NCBI GenBank assembly: GCA_025358255.1
Contig: JANYKC010000096.1
Coordinates: forward strand, 62,001 to 126,000
Reading direction: 5' to 3'
Source: Spirochaetaceae bacterium
GTDB taxonomy: Bacteria > Spirochaetota > Spirochaetia > Treponematales > Rectinemataceae
DNA: 64,000 nucleotides
The number at the start of each line of letters is the position of its first letter. Within the stretch, counting starts at the first letter, position 1. The translations under genes were made by a program, and so were the position numbers. Positions 1 through 7,627 of this stretch are shown here, one piece after another. Below the pieces are notes generated by a model. It saw only the letters and a program-made list of their open reading frames with translations, had not been told where the DNA came from and ran no database searches.

Positions 1-1
1 G

Positions 2-1309
2 CTCTACTACCTGTACAAGGCCGGCGCCGACAAGGATTTCCGCATCGTCTTTACCCTCGATTCTGGCGCATTCCACCGTGCCGTCCTCAAGGGCAACACC
101 GCCCTGCTTGACCTTGTCGAAAAGGGCTTTGCCGGAATTCAGAAGGAGACCTACGCGAGCATCGACCAGGCCTGGCTCGGCGCGCCCATCTCCTCCCGCG
201 CGGACCTCCGCTTCCTTGGCCTTGTCCTCGGGGCCCTCTTGCTCCTCCTCGTCATCCTCTCAGCCCTCGCCTGGGCCTTGCGCCGGCGGGTCTTCAAAGC
301 CACGACTGACTTGCGCGAAAAGGTAGCCCAACTGGAGGAGAGCGAATCCAGGAACCGCGCCTTCATCGCCGCCCTTCCCGATCCCTCGTTCACCATAGAC
401 CGGGAAGGGAAGGTCCTCGCCTTCAGCGCTTCGGACCTCAGCGGGCTGGCGGGCCCACCCTCGGAATTGCTGGGTCGAAAGTTCTCCGATCTTGGATTCC
501 CTCCCCTGGTCACAGCCGCCTTCTTCGAGAGCATGAACAAGGCGTTCGACACGAGGAGGATAGGCGTATTCGAGTACGAAATCGCCCTTGGAGGAAAATC
601 CTCCGTCTACGAAGGCCGCGTTGCACCCCTGTCGGAGGACAGGGTGCTTCTCGTCTCGCGGGACGTCACCCAGAAGCGCGAGCAGGAGGAGCGGCTGAAG
701 CGCTCCCTCGCGGAAAAGGAGATACTCCTCAAGGAGATCCACCATCGCGTCAAGAACAACATGCAGGTGATCTCGAGCCTCATCGCCCTGCAAGCGGAGT
801 CATTCCACGATCCCGAGGACATGCGCCTCCTTGCGGAAACGCAGCAACGGATCAGGTCGATGGCAAGGCTCCACGAGCTCCTCTATGACTCGCCCGACAT
901 GGCGTCCATCGGAGCCGTCGAATACCTGGAATCCCTGGCCTGGGAACTCGCCACAGGCTACGGCTCGGCCCCCCTCGAGGTCTCGGGTCCCCAGGACCTG
1001 CGCCTGACGATCGACGAGGCGGTTCCCTTCGGCTTGATAGCCAACGAGCTGGCCTCGAATGCCCTTAAATACGCCTATCCCGCGGGGAGCGAAGGGGAGA
1101 TCCGCATAACGCTTGCTTTGGATGACGCCCGGGTCCGGCTCGCGGTCCAGGACCATGGAAGGGGCCTCCCCGCGGGCATCGACCCGGAAACCTGCAAATC
1201 GATGGGCTTCCTCCTCGTTCGTTCCCTCGCCTCCCAGCTCCGCGGCTCCTTGAGCTTTTCCCGCGCGCCTGGCCTTCGGGTGGAGCTCAGTTTTCCCCGG
1301 ACTCGCTGA
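2..1309 (+). CDS. Sensor histidine kinase with periplasmic SBP-3-like domain, HWE/HisKA_2 type (5' end outside window)
   Basis: The frame is open from base 2, so the gene begins before the window; 435 residues are visible. The first ~60 resemble the end of a solute-binding family 3 (BvgS-like) sensor domain. A membrane helix follows (~70-92), then a PAS-like domain (~115-225), a phosphoacceptor region with the HisKA_2 signature LKEIHHRVKNNMQ (~240-310), and an ATPase domain with an N-box (NELASNALKYAY) and a DHGRGLP motif. Likely it binds a small solute outside the membrane and autophosphorylates the first His of the HHR motif. No response regulator lies next to it here. It converges with tetR 26 bp away. 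The ligand is unknown. Confidence 0.85.
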   Translation, partial: LYYLYKAGADKDFRIVFTLDSGAFHRAVLKGNTALLDLVEKGFAGIQKETYASIDQAWLGAPISSRADLRFLGLVLGALLLLLVILSALAWALRRRVFKATTDLREKVAQLEESESRNRAFIAALPDPSFTIDREGKVLAFSASDLSGLAGPPSELLGRKFSDLGFPPLVTAAFFESMNKAFDTRRIGVFEYEIALGGKSSVYEGRVAPLSEDRVLLVSRDVTQKREQEERLKRSLAEKEILLKEIHHRVKNNMQVISSLIALQAESFHDPEDMRLLAETQQRIRSMARLHELLYDSPDMASIGAVEYLESLAWELATGYGSAPLEVSGPQDLRLTIDEAVPFGLIANELASNALKYAYPAGSEGEIRITLALDDARVRLAVQDHGRGLPAGIDPETCKSMGFLLVRSLASQLRGSLSFSRAPGLRVELSFPRTR

Positions 1310-1335
1310 TCATCCAGGTTTGGCACCAGCCTTCC

Positions 1336-2028
1336 TCAATCCTCGCCCACGACCCCGGCCAGGATTCCGCGCATGCCCGCGGCGAATTTCGCCTCCAACC
1401 GCGCATCGCCGCCAGCCATGGCGCTTCCCTGAGCGGGGACGTCGGTTTCGGAAGCGCCGGCAGGGCCTTCGCGGGGAAAGGCCACACCGACGGGTGAAAC
1501 CCCGTCAAGGGCGAGGAGAAGGGGCACGAACACCCTGTAGATGACCCTGCCCGCAAGTCGAGGCTGGGCTTGCAGCGAGGGCTCCTCGGAGATGGCCAGT
1601 GCGACCAGGCGCTGGAAGCGGGACAGGAAGGAGCCATGGAGCTCGGCAAGGCGGTCTTCCCCGGCAAGGTCGACAGAATAAAGCAGGCTGAGACTCCTCC
1701 CCCATGAGCGCCAGAGCTCAAGGCAAAGGTCGATCACCACATCCAGTCCCCTTCCCTTCAAGCCCGCGGGCCCCGTGGCGAGACGGGCCTCGGCGAGGGC
1801 GCTCGCCTCCTCGAGCATCGGCGAGGCGATCGTCCACAGGAGATCATCCTTGCCGGCGAAATAATTGAAGAGGGTTCGCCTCGCGACACCTGCCGCCACC
1901 GCGACTTCGTCCATGGAGACGGATCGGGCCCCCTTCTCGATGAAGAGCATGGAGGCCGCGGCCAGGATCCTGTCCCTGAATTCAACCTTGTTCCGATGTG
2001 CCTTGCCCTGCGGGTTTCCTGGGTTCAT
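1336..2028 (-). CDS. TetR/AcrR family transcriptional regulator
   Basis: 230 residues. An N-terminal helix-turn-helix of TetR type is clear (about residues 15-65: RDRILAAASMLFIEKG, then VAAGVARRTLFNYFAGKDDL). The C-terminal ligand domain is unrecognisable, as is usual for the family. The gene is divergent from a DNA methyltransferase; only 67 bp separate the start codons. A 20-bp inverted repeat covers its own -10 box (2030-2049), which points to autorepression. There is no Shine-Dalgarno; the -10 TAAAAT ends 6 bp before the ATG, so the transcript is probably leaderless. The ligand and any further targets are unknown. Confidence 0.85.
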   Translation of the reverse strand: MNPGNPQGKAHRNKVEFRDRILAAASMLFIEKGARSVSMDEVAVAAGVARRTLFNYFAGKDDLLWTIASPMLEEASALAEARLATGPAGLKGRGLDVVIDLCLELWRSWGRSLSLLYSVDLAGEDRLAELHGSFLSRFQRLVALAISEEPSLQAQPRLAGRVIYRVFVPLLLALDGVSPVGVAFPREGPAGASETDVPAQGSAMAGGDARLEAKFAAGMRGILAGVVGED

Positions 2029-2029
2029 G

Positions 2030-2049
2030 GAACCATTTTAGCATGGTTC
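2030..2049. promoter_or_regulatory. Probable TetR operator (inverted repeat)
   Basis: GAACCAT-TTTAGC-ATGGTTC: perfect 7-bp arms with a 6-bp spacer, in the tetR/methyltransferase intergenic region. It begins 1 bp upstream of the tetR start codon and contains the tetR -10 box. Position and symmetry are typical of TetR operators. It lies 10 bp from the shared -35 box, so the methyltransferase promoter may also be affected. Confidence 0.6.
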
Positions 2050-2064
2050 ATGGCGGCATGGAAA
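2035..2064 (-). promoter_or_regulatory. tetR promoter
   Basis: On the minus strand: -35 TTTCCA (2059-2064), 18-bp spacer, -10 TAAAAT (2035-2040) with an extended TGC element. The -10 ends 6 bp before the ATG at 2028. The -35 hexamer coincides with the -35 of the divergent promoter. Confidence 0.5.
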
Positions 2065-2087
2065 ATACTTGGTCGCACGGGTATAGT
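2059..2087 (+). promoter_or_regulatory. DNA methyltransferase promoter
   Basis: -35 TGGAAA (2059-2064), 17-bp spacer, -10 TATAGT (2082-2087). The ATG lies 8 bp after the -10 with no Shine-Dalgarno, implying a leaderless transcript. The same six bases serve as the -35 of tetR on the other strand. Confidence 0.5.
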
Positions 2088-2095
2088 GGGAAACG

Positions 2096-3052
2096 ATGGA
2101 AAAAGAAAGGGCACCACGCAACAGGACCCTCGTCCTCTCCGACGAGGAATGCCTGGCCTACGGCCGGCGCTGCCTGGACATAGGCGGCGAGGCCGCCCTG
2201 GATTCGATCCTCGACCGGACCATCAACGCCGACACCTTGAAGGTCCTCGCCCTCCTTCCGAGGGCCTTCGTCGACCTCATGGTCGTCGATCCGCCCTACA
2301 ACCTGGACAAGGACTTCAACGCATCGTCCTTCAGGAAGATGAGCCATGGCGGATACAGGGACTATGTCGAGTCATGGTTCAGCGGGTTGCTACCCTTGCT
2401 CAAGGCAGATGCATCGATCTACGTCTGTTGCGACTGGAGGTCTTCCTCCGCGGTCTTCCAGGTGCTGGATGAGCACGTCACCGTGCGCAACCGGATCTCG
2501 TGGCAGCGGGAAAAAGGCAGGGGCGCGTCCTCCAACTGGAAGAACTGCGTCGAGGACATCTGGTTCGCCACGGTCGGCAAGGAGTACTGCTTCAACGTAG
2601 AGGCGGTGATGATGAAGCGGAGGGTCCTGGCCCCCTACCGCGAGGGTGGCGTGCCGAAGGACTGGGTGGACGGCGCAGATGGCCGGTATCGCATGACCTA
2701 CCCCTCGAATTTCTGGGACGACCTCTCCATTCCCTATTGGTCCATGCCGGAAAACACCGACCACCCAACTCAGAAGCCCGAAAAACTCCTGGCAAAGCTC
2801 GTGCTCGCAAGCTCGAGGGTGGGATCGGTGGTATTCGATCCCTTCCTCGGGTCAGGGACCACCTCGGTCGTGGCCAAGAAGCTCGGGCGCAAATATGTGG
2901 GGATCGAGATAGACCCGCTATACTGCGCCTGGGCGGAAAAAAGGCTCGCGGACGCGGACCTGAGGAAGGATATACAGGGCTATGCCGATGGGGTCTTCTG
3001 GGAGCGCAACACGTCCTCACAGCAGAAATCGGGACGCAAGGGGACCTGCTGA
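2096..3052 (+). CDS. Solitary DNA adenine methyltransferase (beta class, N6_N4_Mtase family)
   Basis: 318 residues. The catalytic motif DPPYN is at about residue 65 and the AdoMet-binding motif FDPFLGSGTT at about 245, followed by GIEID. Catalytic-before-binding order marks the beta class (as in M.MboII or CcrM-like enzymes). The DPPY form favours N6-adenine over N4-cytosine methylation, but the sequence alone does not settle this. HPTQKPEKLL before motif I is family-typical. No endonuclease gene lies next to it, so it looks like an orphan, perhaps regulatory, methylase. It is divergent from tetR and ends in a shared convergent terminator with gcvPB. The recognition sequence cannot be inferred. 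Confidence 0.9.
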   Translation: MEKERAPRNRTLVLSDEECLAYGRRCLDIGGEAALDSILDRTINADTLKVLALLPRAFVDLMVVDPPYNLDKDFNASSFRKMSHGGYRDYVESWFSGLLPLLKADASIYVCCDWRSSSAVFQVLDEHVTVRNRISWQREKGRGASSNWKNCVEDIWFATVGKEYCFNVEAVMMKRRVLAPYREGGVPKDWVDGADGRYRMTYPSNFWDDLSIPYWSMPENTDHPTQKPEKLLAKLVLASSRVGSVVFDPFLGSGTTSVVAKKLGRKYVGIEIDPLYCAWAEKRLADADLRKDIQGYADGVFWERNTSSQQKSGRKGTC

Positions 3053-3091
3053 CCCAACGACCGCCGACGCGCGGATCCCCCAGGTAAATCC

Positions 3092-3136
3092 GCGGGCCCC
3101 TTCCCTTCGCGCGGACAGCGAAGGGAAAGGGCCCGC
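3092..3136. terminator. Convergent terminator hairpin between methyltransferase and gcvPB
   Basis: 19-bp arms (3092-3110 and 3118-3136) with one mismatch and a 7-base loop, very GC-rich. It sits between two convergent stop codons. There is no clear T-run on either strand, so termination may need Rho or rest on hairpin strength. Confidence 0.6.
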
Positions 3137-3142
3137 ATGCGC

Positions 3143-4585
3143 CTATGCGCGGTAGCAGAGCACCGGGCTTCGCGCCGCGGCCACCTCGTCCAGGCGCCCG
3201 ATGGGCGTCGTGGTCGGGGCGGCGTGGAGAAGCTCCGGCCGCGTCTTCGCCTCCTGGGCGATGAGGGTCATCACGCGCACGAACTCGTCCAGGGTCGCAA
3301 GCGACTCCGTCTCCGTGGGCTCGACCATGAGGGCCTCGGGAACGATGAGGGGGAAATAGATTGTCGGAGGATGGATCCCGTAGTCGATGAGGCGCTTGGC
3401 GATGTCCAGGGTATGGATGCCGGGAGCTATGTCGCCCATCGCGACGAACTCGTGCATGCACCGCCTCGAGTACTTGAGCGGGAAGACCTTCTCGATCCTC
3501 ACCTTGAGGTAGTTGGCGTTGAGCACCGCGTTCTCCGCCACCCGGCGGAGGCCGTTGGGACCGAGCATGCGGATGTAGGTATAGGCGCGCACGAGGACGC
3601 CGAAGTTCCCGTAGAAGGCCTTCATGCGGCCAATGCTTTTCGCGGGCATCTCGAGCGCATAACGTTCGCCTTTTTCCACGGCGACGGGACCGGGGAGGAA
3701 GGCTGCAAGCCTGTCGCCCGCGCCGACCATGCCGGATCCCGGCCCACCGCCGCCATGGGGCGTGGAGAAGGTCTTGTGGAGGTTGAAGTGCATGACATCG
3801 ATGCCTGACTCGCCCGGCTTGAAGACGCCGGTGAGGGCGTTCATGTTCGCGCCGTCACCGTACACAAGGCCGCCGGCTTCGTGCACGAGTCGCGCGATCT
3901 CCTCGATGTTGCGCTCGAAGAGGCCGAGGGTGTTCGGGTTGGTGATCATGATGCCTGCAACCTCGCCTGCGGCGGCGTCGAGTCCGGCCTTGAGGGCTTC
4001 CATGTCCACGCCGCCTTCCGCGTTGGAAGGGAGCGTGAGGGCCTCGAGTCCGGCCATCGTGCAGGAGGCGGGGTTGGTGCCATGGGCCGAATCCGGGATG
4101 AGGATCTTGGTGCGTTTCGCGTCGCCCCGGGAAAGGTGGTAGGCGCGGATCATGAAGACCCCGGCAAGCTCGCCATGGGCGCCGGCGGCCGGCTGGAGGG
4201 AGACGGCCTTGAAGCCGCCTATCTCGGCAAGCATCGACTGGAGCCGGTGGACGAGCTCGAGGGCACCCTGGCTGAACTCCTCGCCCACAAGGGGATGGGT
4301 GTTGCGGAAACCCGGAAGTCCGGCCGCGACCTCGTTTGCCTTGGGGTTATACTTCATCGTGCAGGAGCCAAGGGGGTAGAAGTCGGTGTCGATGGAGAAG
4401 TTCTTCTGCGAGAGCCGGGTGAAGTGGCGCACGACCGTAAGCTCGTCGAGCTCGGGCAATTTCAGCTCGGTGCGCACGAGGCCGGGGGGAAGGGGATAGG
4501 AAGGCGTATCTCCCTTGGGAAGGGAAACGGCGATCCTTCCGGGTGCGGAGACCTCGAAGACAAGAGGTTCGGGTTTCAGGTTCAC
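3143..4585 (-). CDS. gcvPB: Glycine dehydrogenase (decarboxylating) subunit 2, P-protein C-terminal half
   Basis: 480 residues from a GTG start that overlaps the gcvPA stop (GTGA), with GGAGG 7 bp upstream; longer frames extending upstream are shadows. It is the PLP-carrying half of the two-subunit P-protein, which decarboxylates glycine and passes the aminomethyl group to GcvH. The PLP lysine is in FNLHKTFSTPHGGGGPG. The conserved N-terminal block LGSCTMKYNP and HGTNPASCTMAG are present. Last gene of gcvT-H-PA-PB. Length and motifs look intact. Confidence 0.97.
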   Translation of the reverse strand: MNLKPEPLVFEVSAPGRIAVSLPKGDTPSYPLPPGLVRTELKLPELDELTVVRHFTRLSQKNFSIDTDFYPLGSCTMKYNPKANEVAAGLPGFRNTHPLVGEEFSQGALELVHRLQSMLAEIGGFKAVSLQPAAGAHGELAGVFMIRAYHLSRGDAKRTKILIPDSAHGTNPASCTMAGLEALTLPSNAEGGVDMEALKAGLDAAAGEVAGIMITNPNTLGLFERNIEEIARLVHEAGGLVYGDGANMNALTGVFKPGESGIDVMHFNLHKTFSTPHGGGGPGSGMVGAGDRLAAFLPGPVAVEKGERYALEMPAKSIGRMKAFYGNFGVLVRAYTYIRMLGPNGLRRVAENAVLNANYLKVRIEKVFPLKYSRRCMHEFVAMGDIAPGIHTLDIAKRLIDYGIHPPTIYFPLIVPEALMVEPTETESLATLDEFVRVMTLIAQEAKTRPELLHAAPTTTPIGRLDEVAAARSPVLCYRA

Positions 4586-5901
4586 TTCGATGCCTCCGTG
4601 AGGGACTGGACGAGGAGGTCGATCTGGGCCTTCGTGCAGGCTTCCGTGACGCAGACAAGGAGCTCGTTTTTCCGCTCCGGATAGTAGCGCGACAGGGGAA
4701 GGCCGGGGACCACGCAGCGCCGCGACAGCTTCTCGGATAGGGCCTCGGCGGGCACGGGCGTGCGCACGAGGAACTCCTTGAAGAAGGCGCCGTTCTCGAC
4801 CTTGAAGCCGGGGATGGCGCCAATCCGTCCTGCCGCGTAATGCGCCTTGTCCCAGCACAGGCGGGCCACGGCACAGAGGCCGCCCTTGCCCATCGCTGCC
4901 AGGTACACGCAGGCCTGGAGCATCACGAGGCCCTGGTTCGAGCAGATGTTGGAAACGGCCTTCTCGCGCCTGATGTGCTGTTCGCGGGCGGAGAGGGTGA
5001 GGACGAAGCCCTTGCGGCCCTCATGGTCCTTGGCCTCCCCGACGATTCGGCCAGGCATCTTGCGCACGAGCTTGCTCGTGGCGCCCATCATCCCGAGGAA
5101 AGGACCGCCGTAGTTCATCGCGTTGCCGAGGGCTTGGCCTTCGGCCACGACGATGTCGGCGCCAAGGGCCCCTGGGCTCTTGAGGATGCCGCACATGATG
5201 GGGTCCACCTGGACGATGGAAAGAGCGCCGGCGGCGTGGGCTGCCGCGGAGGCGGGCGCCAGGTCGCGGAGCTCGCCTTCGAATTCCGGGTAGGCGGAGA
5301 CGAGGCCAAAGACCTTGTCCGAGAGAGGGGCCTTGGAGGGGTCGCCGCGGTATTCCTCGACCTTTACGGGAAAGGCGGAGAAATACGTGCGGATCACGTC
5401 CTTGTACTCGGGATGGAGGGCCGCCGGGATGAGGACGGTGTCGCGCGACGGGGCGTTGTGCCAGGCCATGAGGACCGCCTCGGCGAGGGCAGTGGCGCCG
5501 TCGTAATGGGAGGCGTTCACGACCTCCATCCCGAACAGCTCGGCGGCCATCGACTGGTATTCGAAGATGGCCTGGAGGGTCCCTTGGGAGACCTCCGGCT
5601 GATATGGGGTATAGGCGGTGAGGAATTCGCCGCGGGATGCGATGGCCCCCACGACGGCAGGGATGAAATGGTTGTAGGCGCCTGCGCCGAGGAACCAGGC
5701 GCAGGTGGATGCGGTGACGTTTTTCGCGGCGAGGGCTTCGACCTCGCGGAGCGCCTCGAGTTCGGAGAGCGCCTCGGGCAAGTCGAGCCTGGGGAAGCGG
5801 CGGGCAGCGGGGATGTCGGCGAAGAGCTCGTCCATGTCCTTGACGCCGACGGCGGCGAGCATCGCGGCACGGTCGGCATTGGAGTTGGCTACAAAGGGCA
5901 T
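4582..5901 (-). CDS. gcvPA: Glycine dehydrogenase (decarboxylating) subunit 1, P-protein N-terminal half
   Basis: 439 residues, usual length for the split P-protein alpha subunit. Family blocks seen include FLGAGAYNHFIPAVV and TAYTPYQPEVSQGTLQAIFE near residues 75-115. It forms the alpha2beta2 P-protein with GcvPB; the split form is typical of many anaerobes and of Gram-positive and deep-branching bacteria. It starts 3 bp after gcvH and overlaps gcvPB by 4 bp, so translational coupling is likely. Confidence 0.97.
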   Translation of the reverse strand: MPFVANSNADRAAMLAAVGVKDMDELFADIPAARRFPRLDLPEALSELEALREVEALAAKNVTASTCAWFLGAGAYNHFIPAVVGAIASRGEFLTAYTPYQPEVSQGTLQAIFEYQSMAAELFGMEVVNASHYDGATALAEAVLMAWHNAPSRDTVLIPAALHPEYKDVIRTYFSAFPVKVEEYRGDPSKAPLSDKVFGLVSAYPEFEGELRDLAPASAAAHAAGALSIVQVDPIMCGILKSPGALGADIVVAEGQALGNAMNYGGPFLGMMGATSKLVRKMPGRIVGEAKDHEGRKGFVLTLSAREQHIRREKAVSNICSNQGLVMLQACVYLAAMGKGGLCAVARLCWDKAHYAAGRIGAIPGFKVENGAFFKEFLVRTPVPAEALSEKLSRRCVVPGLPLSRYYPERKNELLVCVTEACTKAQIDLLVQSLTEASK

Positions 5902-5904
5902 GCC

Positions 5905-6288
5905 TTACTCCTTACCCGCTTCCTTCTCATAGGCGGCAGCGTCGAGGAGGCCGTCCCATTCAGGGGGATTGGCGGGGGCGAAACGGATCATCCAGCCTTT
6001 CGCGTAGCAATCCTTGTTGACGAGGGCAGGATCGCCCGCCAGGTCTCCATTGACCGCGGTGATCCTCCCGCTCATGGGCATATAGAGGTCGCTTGCGGCC
6101 TTGACGGATTCGACGACACCGAAGGTTTCGCCCTGCTTGATGGTCTTGCCGACCTCCGGAAGCTCGACGAAGACGATGTCGCCGAGGCTTTCCTGGGCAT
6201 GGTCGGAAATGCCGGCGACGAATTCGGCTCCGTCTTTCCGGGCAAATTCGTGGCTGGTCCTGTAGCGGGCGCTCTTGTCGATGTTCAT
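5905..6288 (-). CDS. gcvH: Glycine cleavage system H protein
   Basis: 127 residues, full length. The lipoylation site is the Lys in FGVVESVKAASDLYMP (about residue 63). The protein carries the aminomethyl-lipoyl intermediate between P, T and L proteins. Start ATG with a preceding AAGGAG-like site. A 105-bp gap to gcvT contains a 7-bp inverted repeat (6340-6363), which may be a weak processing or attenuation hairpin. No dihydrolipoamide dehydrogenase or lipoate ligase lies nearby, so the L-protein must be encoded elsewhere. Confidence 0.96.
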   Translation of the reverse strand: MNIDKSARYRTSHEFARKDGAEFVAGISDHAQESLGDIVFVELPEVGKTIKQGETFGVVESVKAASDLYMPMSGRITAVNGDLAGDPALVNKDCYAKGWMIRFAPANPPEWDGLLDAAAYEKEAGKE

Positions 6289-6393
6289 TCGAGACTCCTT
6301 AAAATGAGACGCGTGGGAGGAGGGTCTTTGTTATTCCCCCCAGGCGATATCGACTACGCCTGGCTGGTTGCCGGCGCTCGATTTTCCTGTGGT

Positions 6394-7488
6394 TCAGCGC
6401 CTGTAGGCCGGGACGTAGAGGGGGCGCTTGACGACGATGGCGTCACGGGGCCTGCCGTGGATGACGACCTTCACCGCCGTCCCCAGCTTGGCGAAAGCCG
6501 GGGCGACAAAGGCGTTGGCTGCGTATTTCTTCACAGTTGGACAGAACATCCCCGCCACGCACTCGCCGATCCCCTCGCCCGCGGTCGACTGCACTTCGTA
6601 GCCTTCCCTCGGAACGCCACCCGTGATCTCGAGCCCCACAAGCCTCCGCTTCGCGCCCGCGGCCATCACCGCCTCGACCGCCTGCTTGCCGATGAAGTCC
6701 TTCTCGAGGCCGCAGGCCCATTTGAAGCCCGCTTCGATCGGGTTGATGGATGGGGTGATCTCATGGCCGTGGAGGGGCATGCCAGCCTCGAAGCGCAAGG
6801 AGTCGCGGGCAGCCAAGCCGATGGCCCTGGTCTCGATGCCGAGCCTTTCGCCTTCGCCCAGGAGGAGCTTCCATAGCCTTTCCGCGCCTTCGGCGGGGAA
6901 AAAAAGCTCGCCGCCGTCCTCTCCCGTATAGCCTGTGCGGCCGAAAAGGACGGGGATTCCGGCTATCTTGAGCTCGCCCGAGGTGAAGCGCGGGAAGCCG
7001 GAAACCTTGCGGTCGCTGACGGCGTCCATGAGCTCGATGGCACGGGGCCCCTGGATGGCGATCATATAGGTTTCGTCTGACTTGTCGACAAGGGTGACGC
7101 CGGCGGGGAGATGCTTCTTGAACCAGGCAAGGTCCACATCGCGGTTGCCGGCATTGATGACGATCCACCATTGTCCGGGCAGGCGGTACACGAACAGGTC
7201 ATCGATGACCGTGCCTTCGTCTGAAAGCAGGAGGGAATAGCGGGCATCCCAATCCTTCATGTCGAGGACGGTCGCGCTCACGATGCGGGAGACAAAGGCA
7301 TCGGCTCCGGGGCCGGAAAGCTCGACCTGCCCCATGTGGTCTATGTCGAAAAGGCCGACCGACCTTCGACAGATGAGGTGCTCTTCAAGGGCGCCTGTAG
7401 GATAGGAGATCGGCATTTCGTAGCCTGCGAAGGGTGCCATCTTGGCGCCCGCGGCGATATGCCAATCATGCAGACGGGTTGAGTTCAT
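6394..7488 (-). CDS. gcvT: Glycine cleavage system T protein (aminomethyltransferase)
   Basis: 364 residues from the ATG at 7488, which has GGAGG 8 bp upstream; the much longer upstream-open frame is non-coding. It transfers the methylene carbon from lipoyl-H protein to tetrahydrofolate, releasing ammonia. Family features: LHDWHIAAGAKMAPFAGYEMP at the start, FDIDHMGQVELSG, the folate-binding region around ARDSLRFEAGMPLHGHEI. First gene of the gcv operon, with its own promoter 44 bp upstream. With glyA elsewhere in this window it gives serine-glycine-C1 interconversion. Confidence 0.96.
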   Translation of the reverse strand: MNSTRLHDWHIAAGAKMAPFAGYEMPISYPTGALEEHLICRRSVGLFDIDHMGQVELSGPGADAFVSRIVSATVLDMKDWDARYSLLLSDEGTVIDDLFVYRLPGQWWIVINAGNRDVDLAWFKKHLPAGVTLVDKSDETYMIAIQGPRAIELMDAVSDRKVSGFPRFTSGELKIAGIPVLFGRTGYTGEDGGELFFPAEGAERLWKLLLGEGERLGIETRAIGLAARDSLRFEAGMPLHGHEITPSINPIEAGFKWACGLEKDFIGKQAVEAVMAAGAKRRLVGLEITGGVPREGYEVQSTAGEGIGECVAGMFCPTVKKYAANAFVAPAFAKLGTAVKVVIHGRPRDAIVVKRPLYVPAYRR

Positions 7489-7531
7489 GGGAGAGCCTCC
7501 TTGGTGCGGCGTAACTCTGCGATGTACTGAC

Positions 7532-7560
7532 AGTGTAGCAGAGAAGCAAAAGCCCGGCAA
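7532..7560 (-). promoter_or_regulatory. gcv operon promoter
   Basis: Minus strand: -35 TTGCCG (7555-7560), 17-bp spacer, extended -10 TGC-TACACT (7532-7537). The -35 lies inside the hairpin of the upstream terminator. The predicted leader is only ~35-40 nt, too short for a glycine riboswitch. Confidence 0.6.
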
Positions 7561-7567
7561 GGCCGGG
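7546..7567 (-). terminator. Rho-independent terminator of the GerMN gene
   Basis: Minus strand: CCCGGC-CTT-GCCGGG hairpin (7553-7567) followed by CTTTTGCTT. It sits 60 bp after the stop of the gene above and overlaps the gcv promoter. Confidence 0.6.
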
Positions 7568-7627
7568 ATTGAAACCCTTGTTTCAGATAGCAAAACCAAT
7601 GCGCTTCCTCGAAGCTTGTTGGGGCGC

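Noticed and set aside
4840..6876. A 678-codon open frame on the plus strand opposite gcvPA, gcvH and gcvT
   Set aside because: It is antisense to three unmistakable conserved genes; its product is low-complexity Gly/Glu/Asp/His-rich, as expected for the shadow of high-GC coding sequence, and has no family features.
7489..7620. Glycine riboswitch before gcvT
   Set aside because: The promoter and an upstream terminator leave only ~40 nt of leader, not enough for the aptamer; no paired conserved helices are seen.
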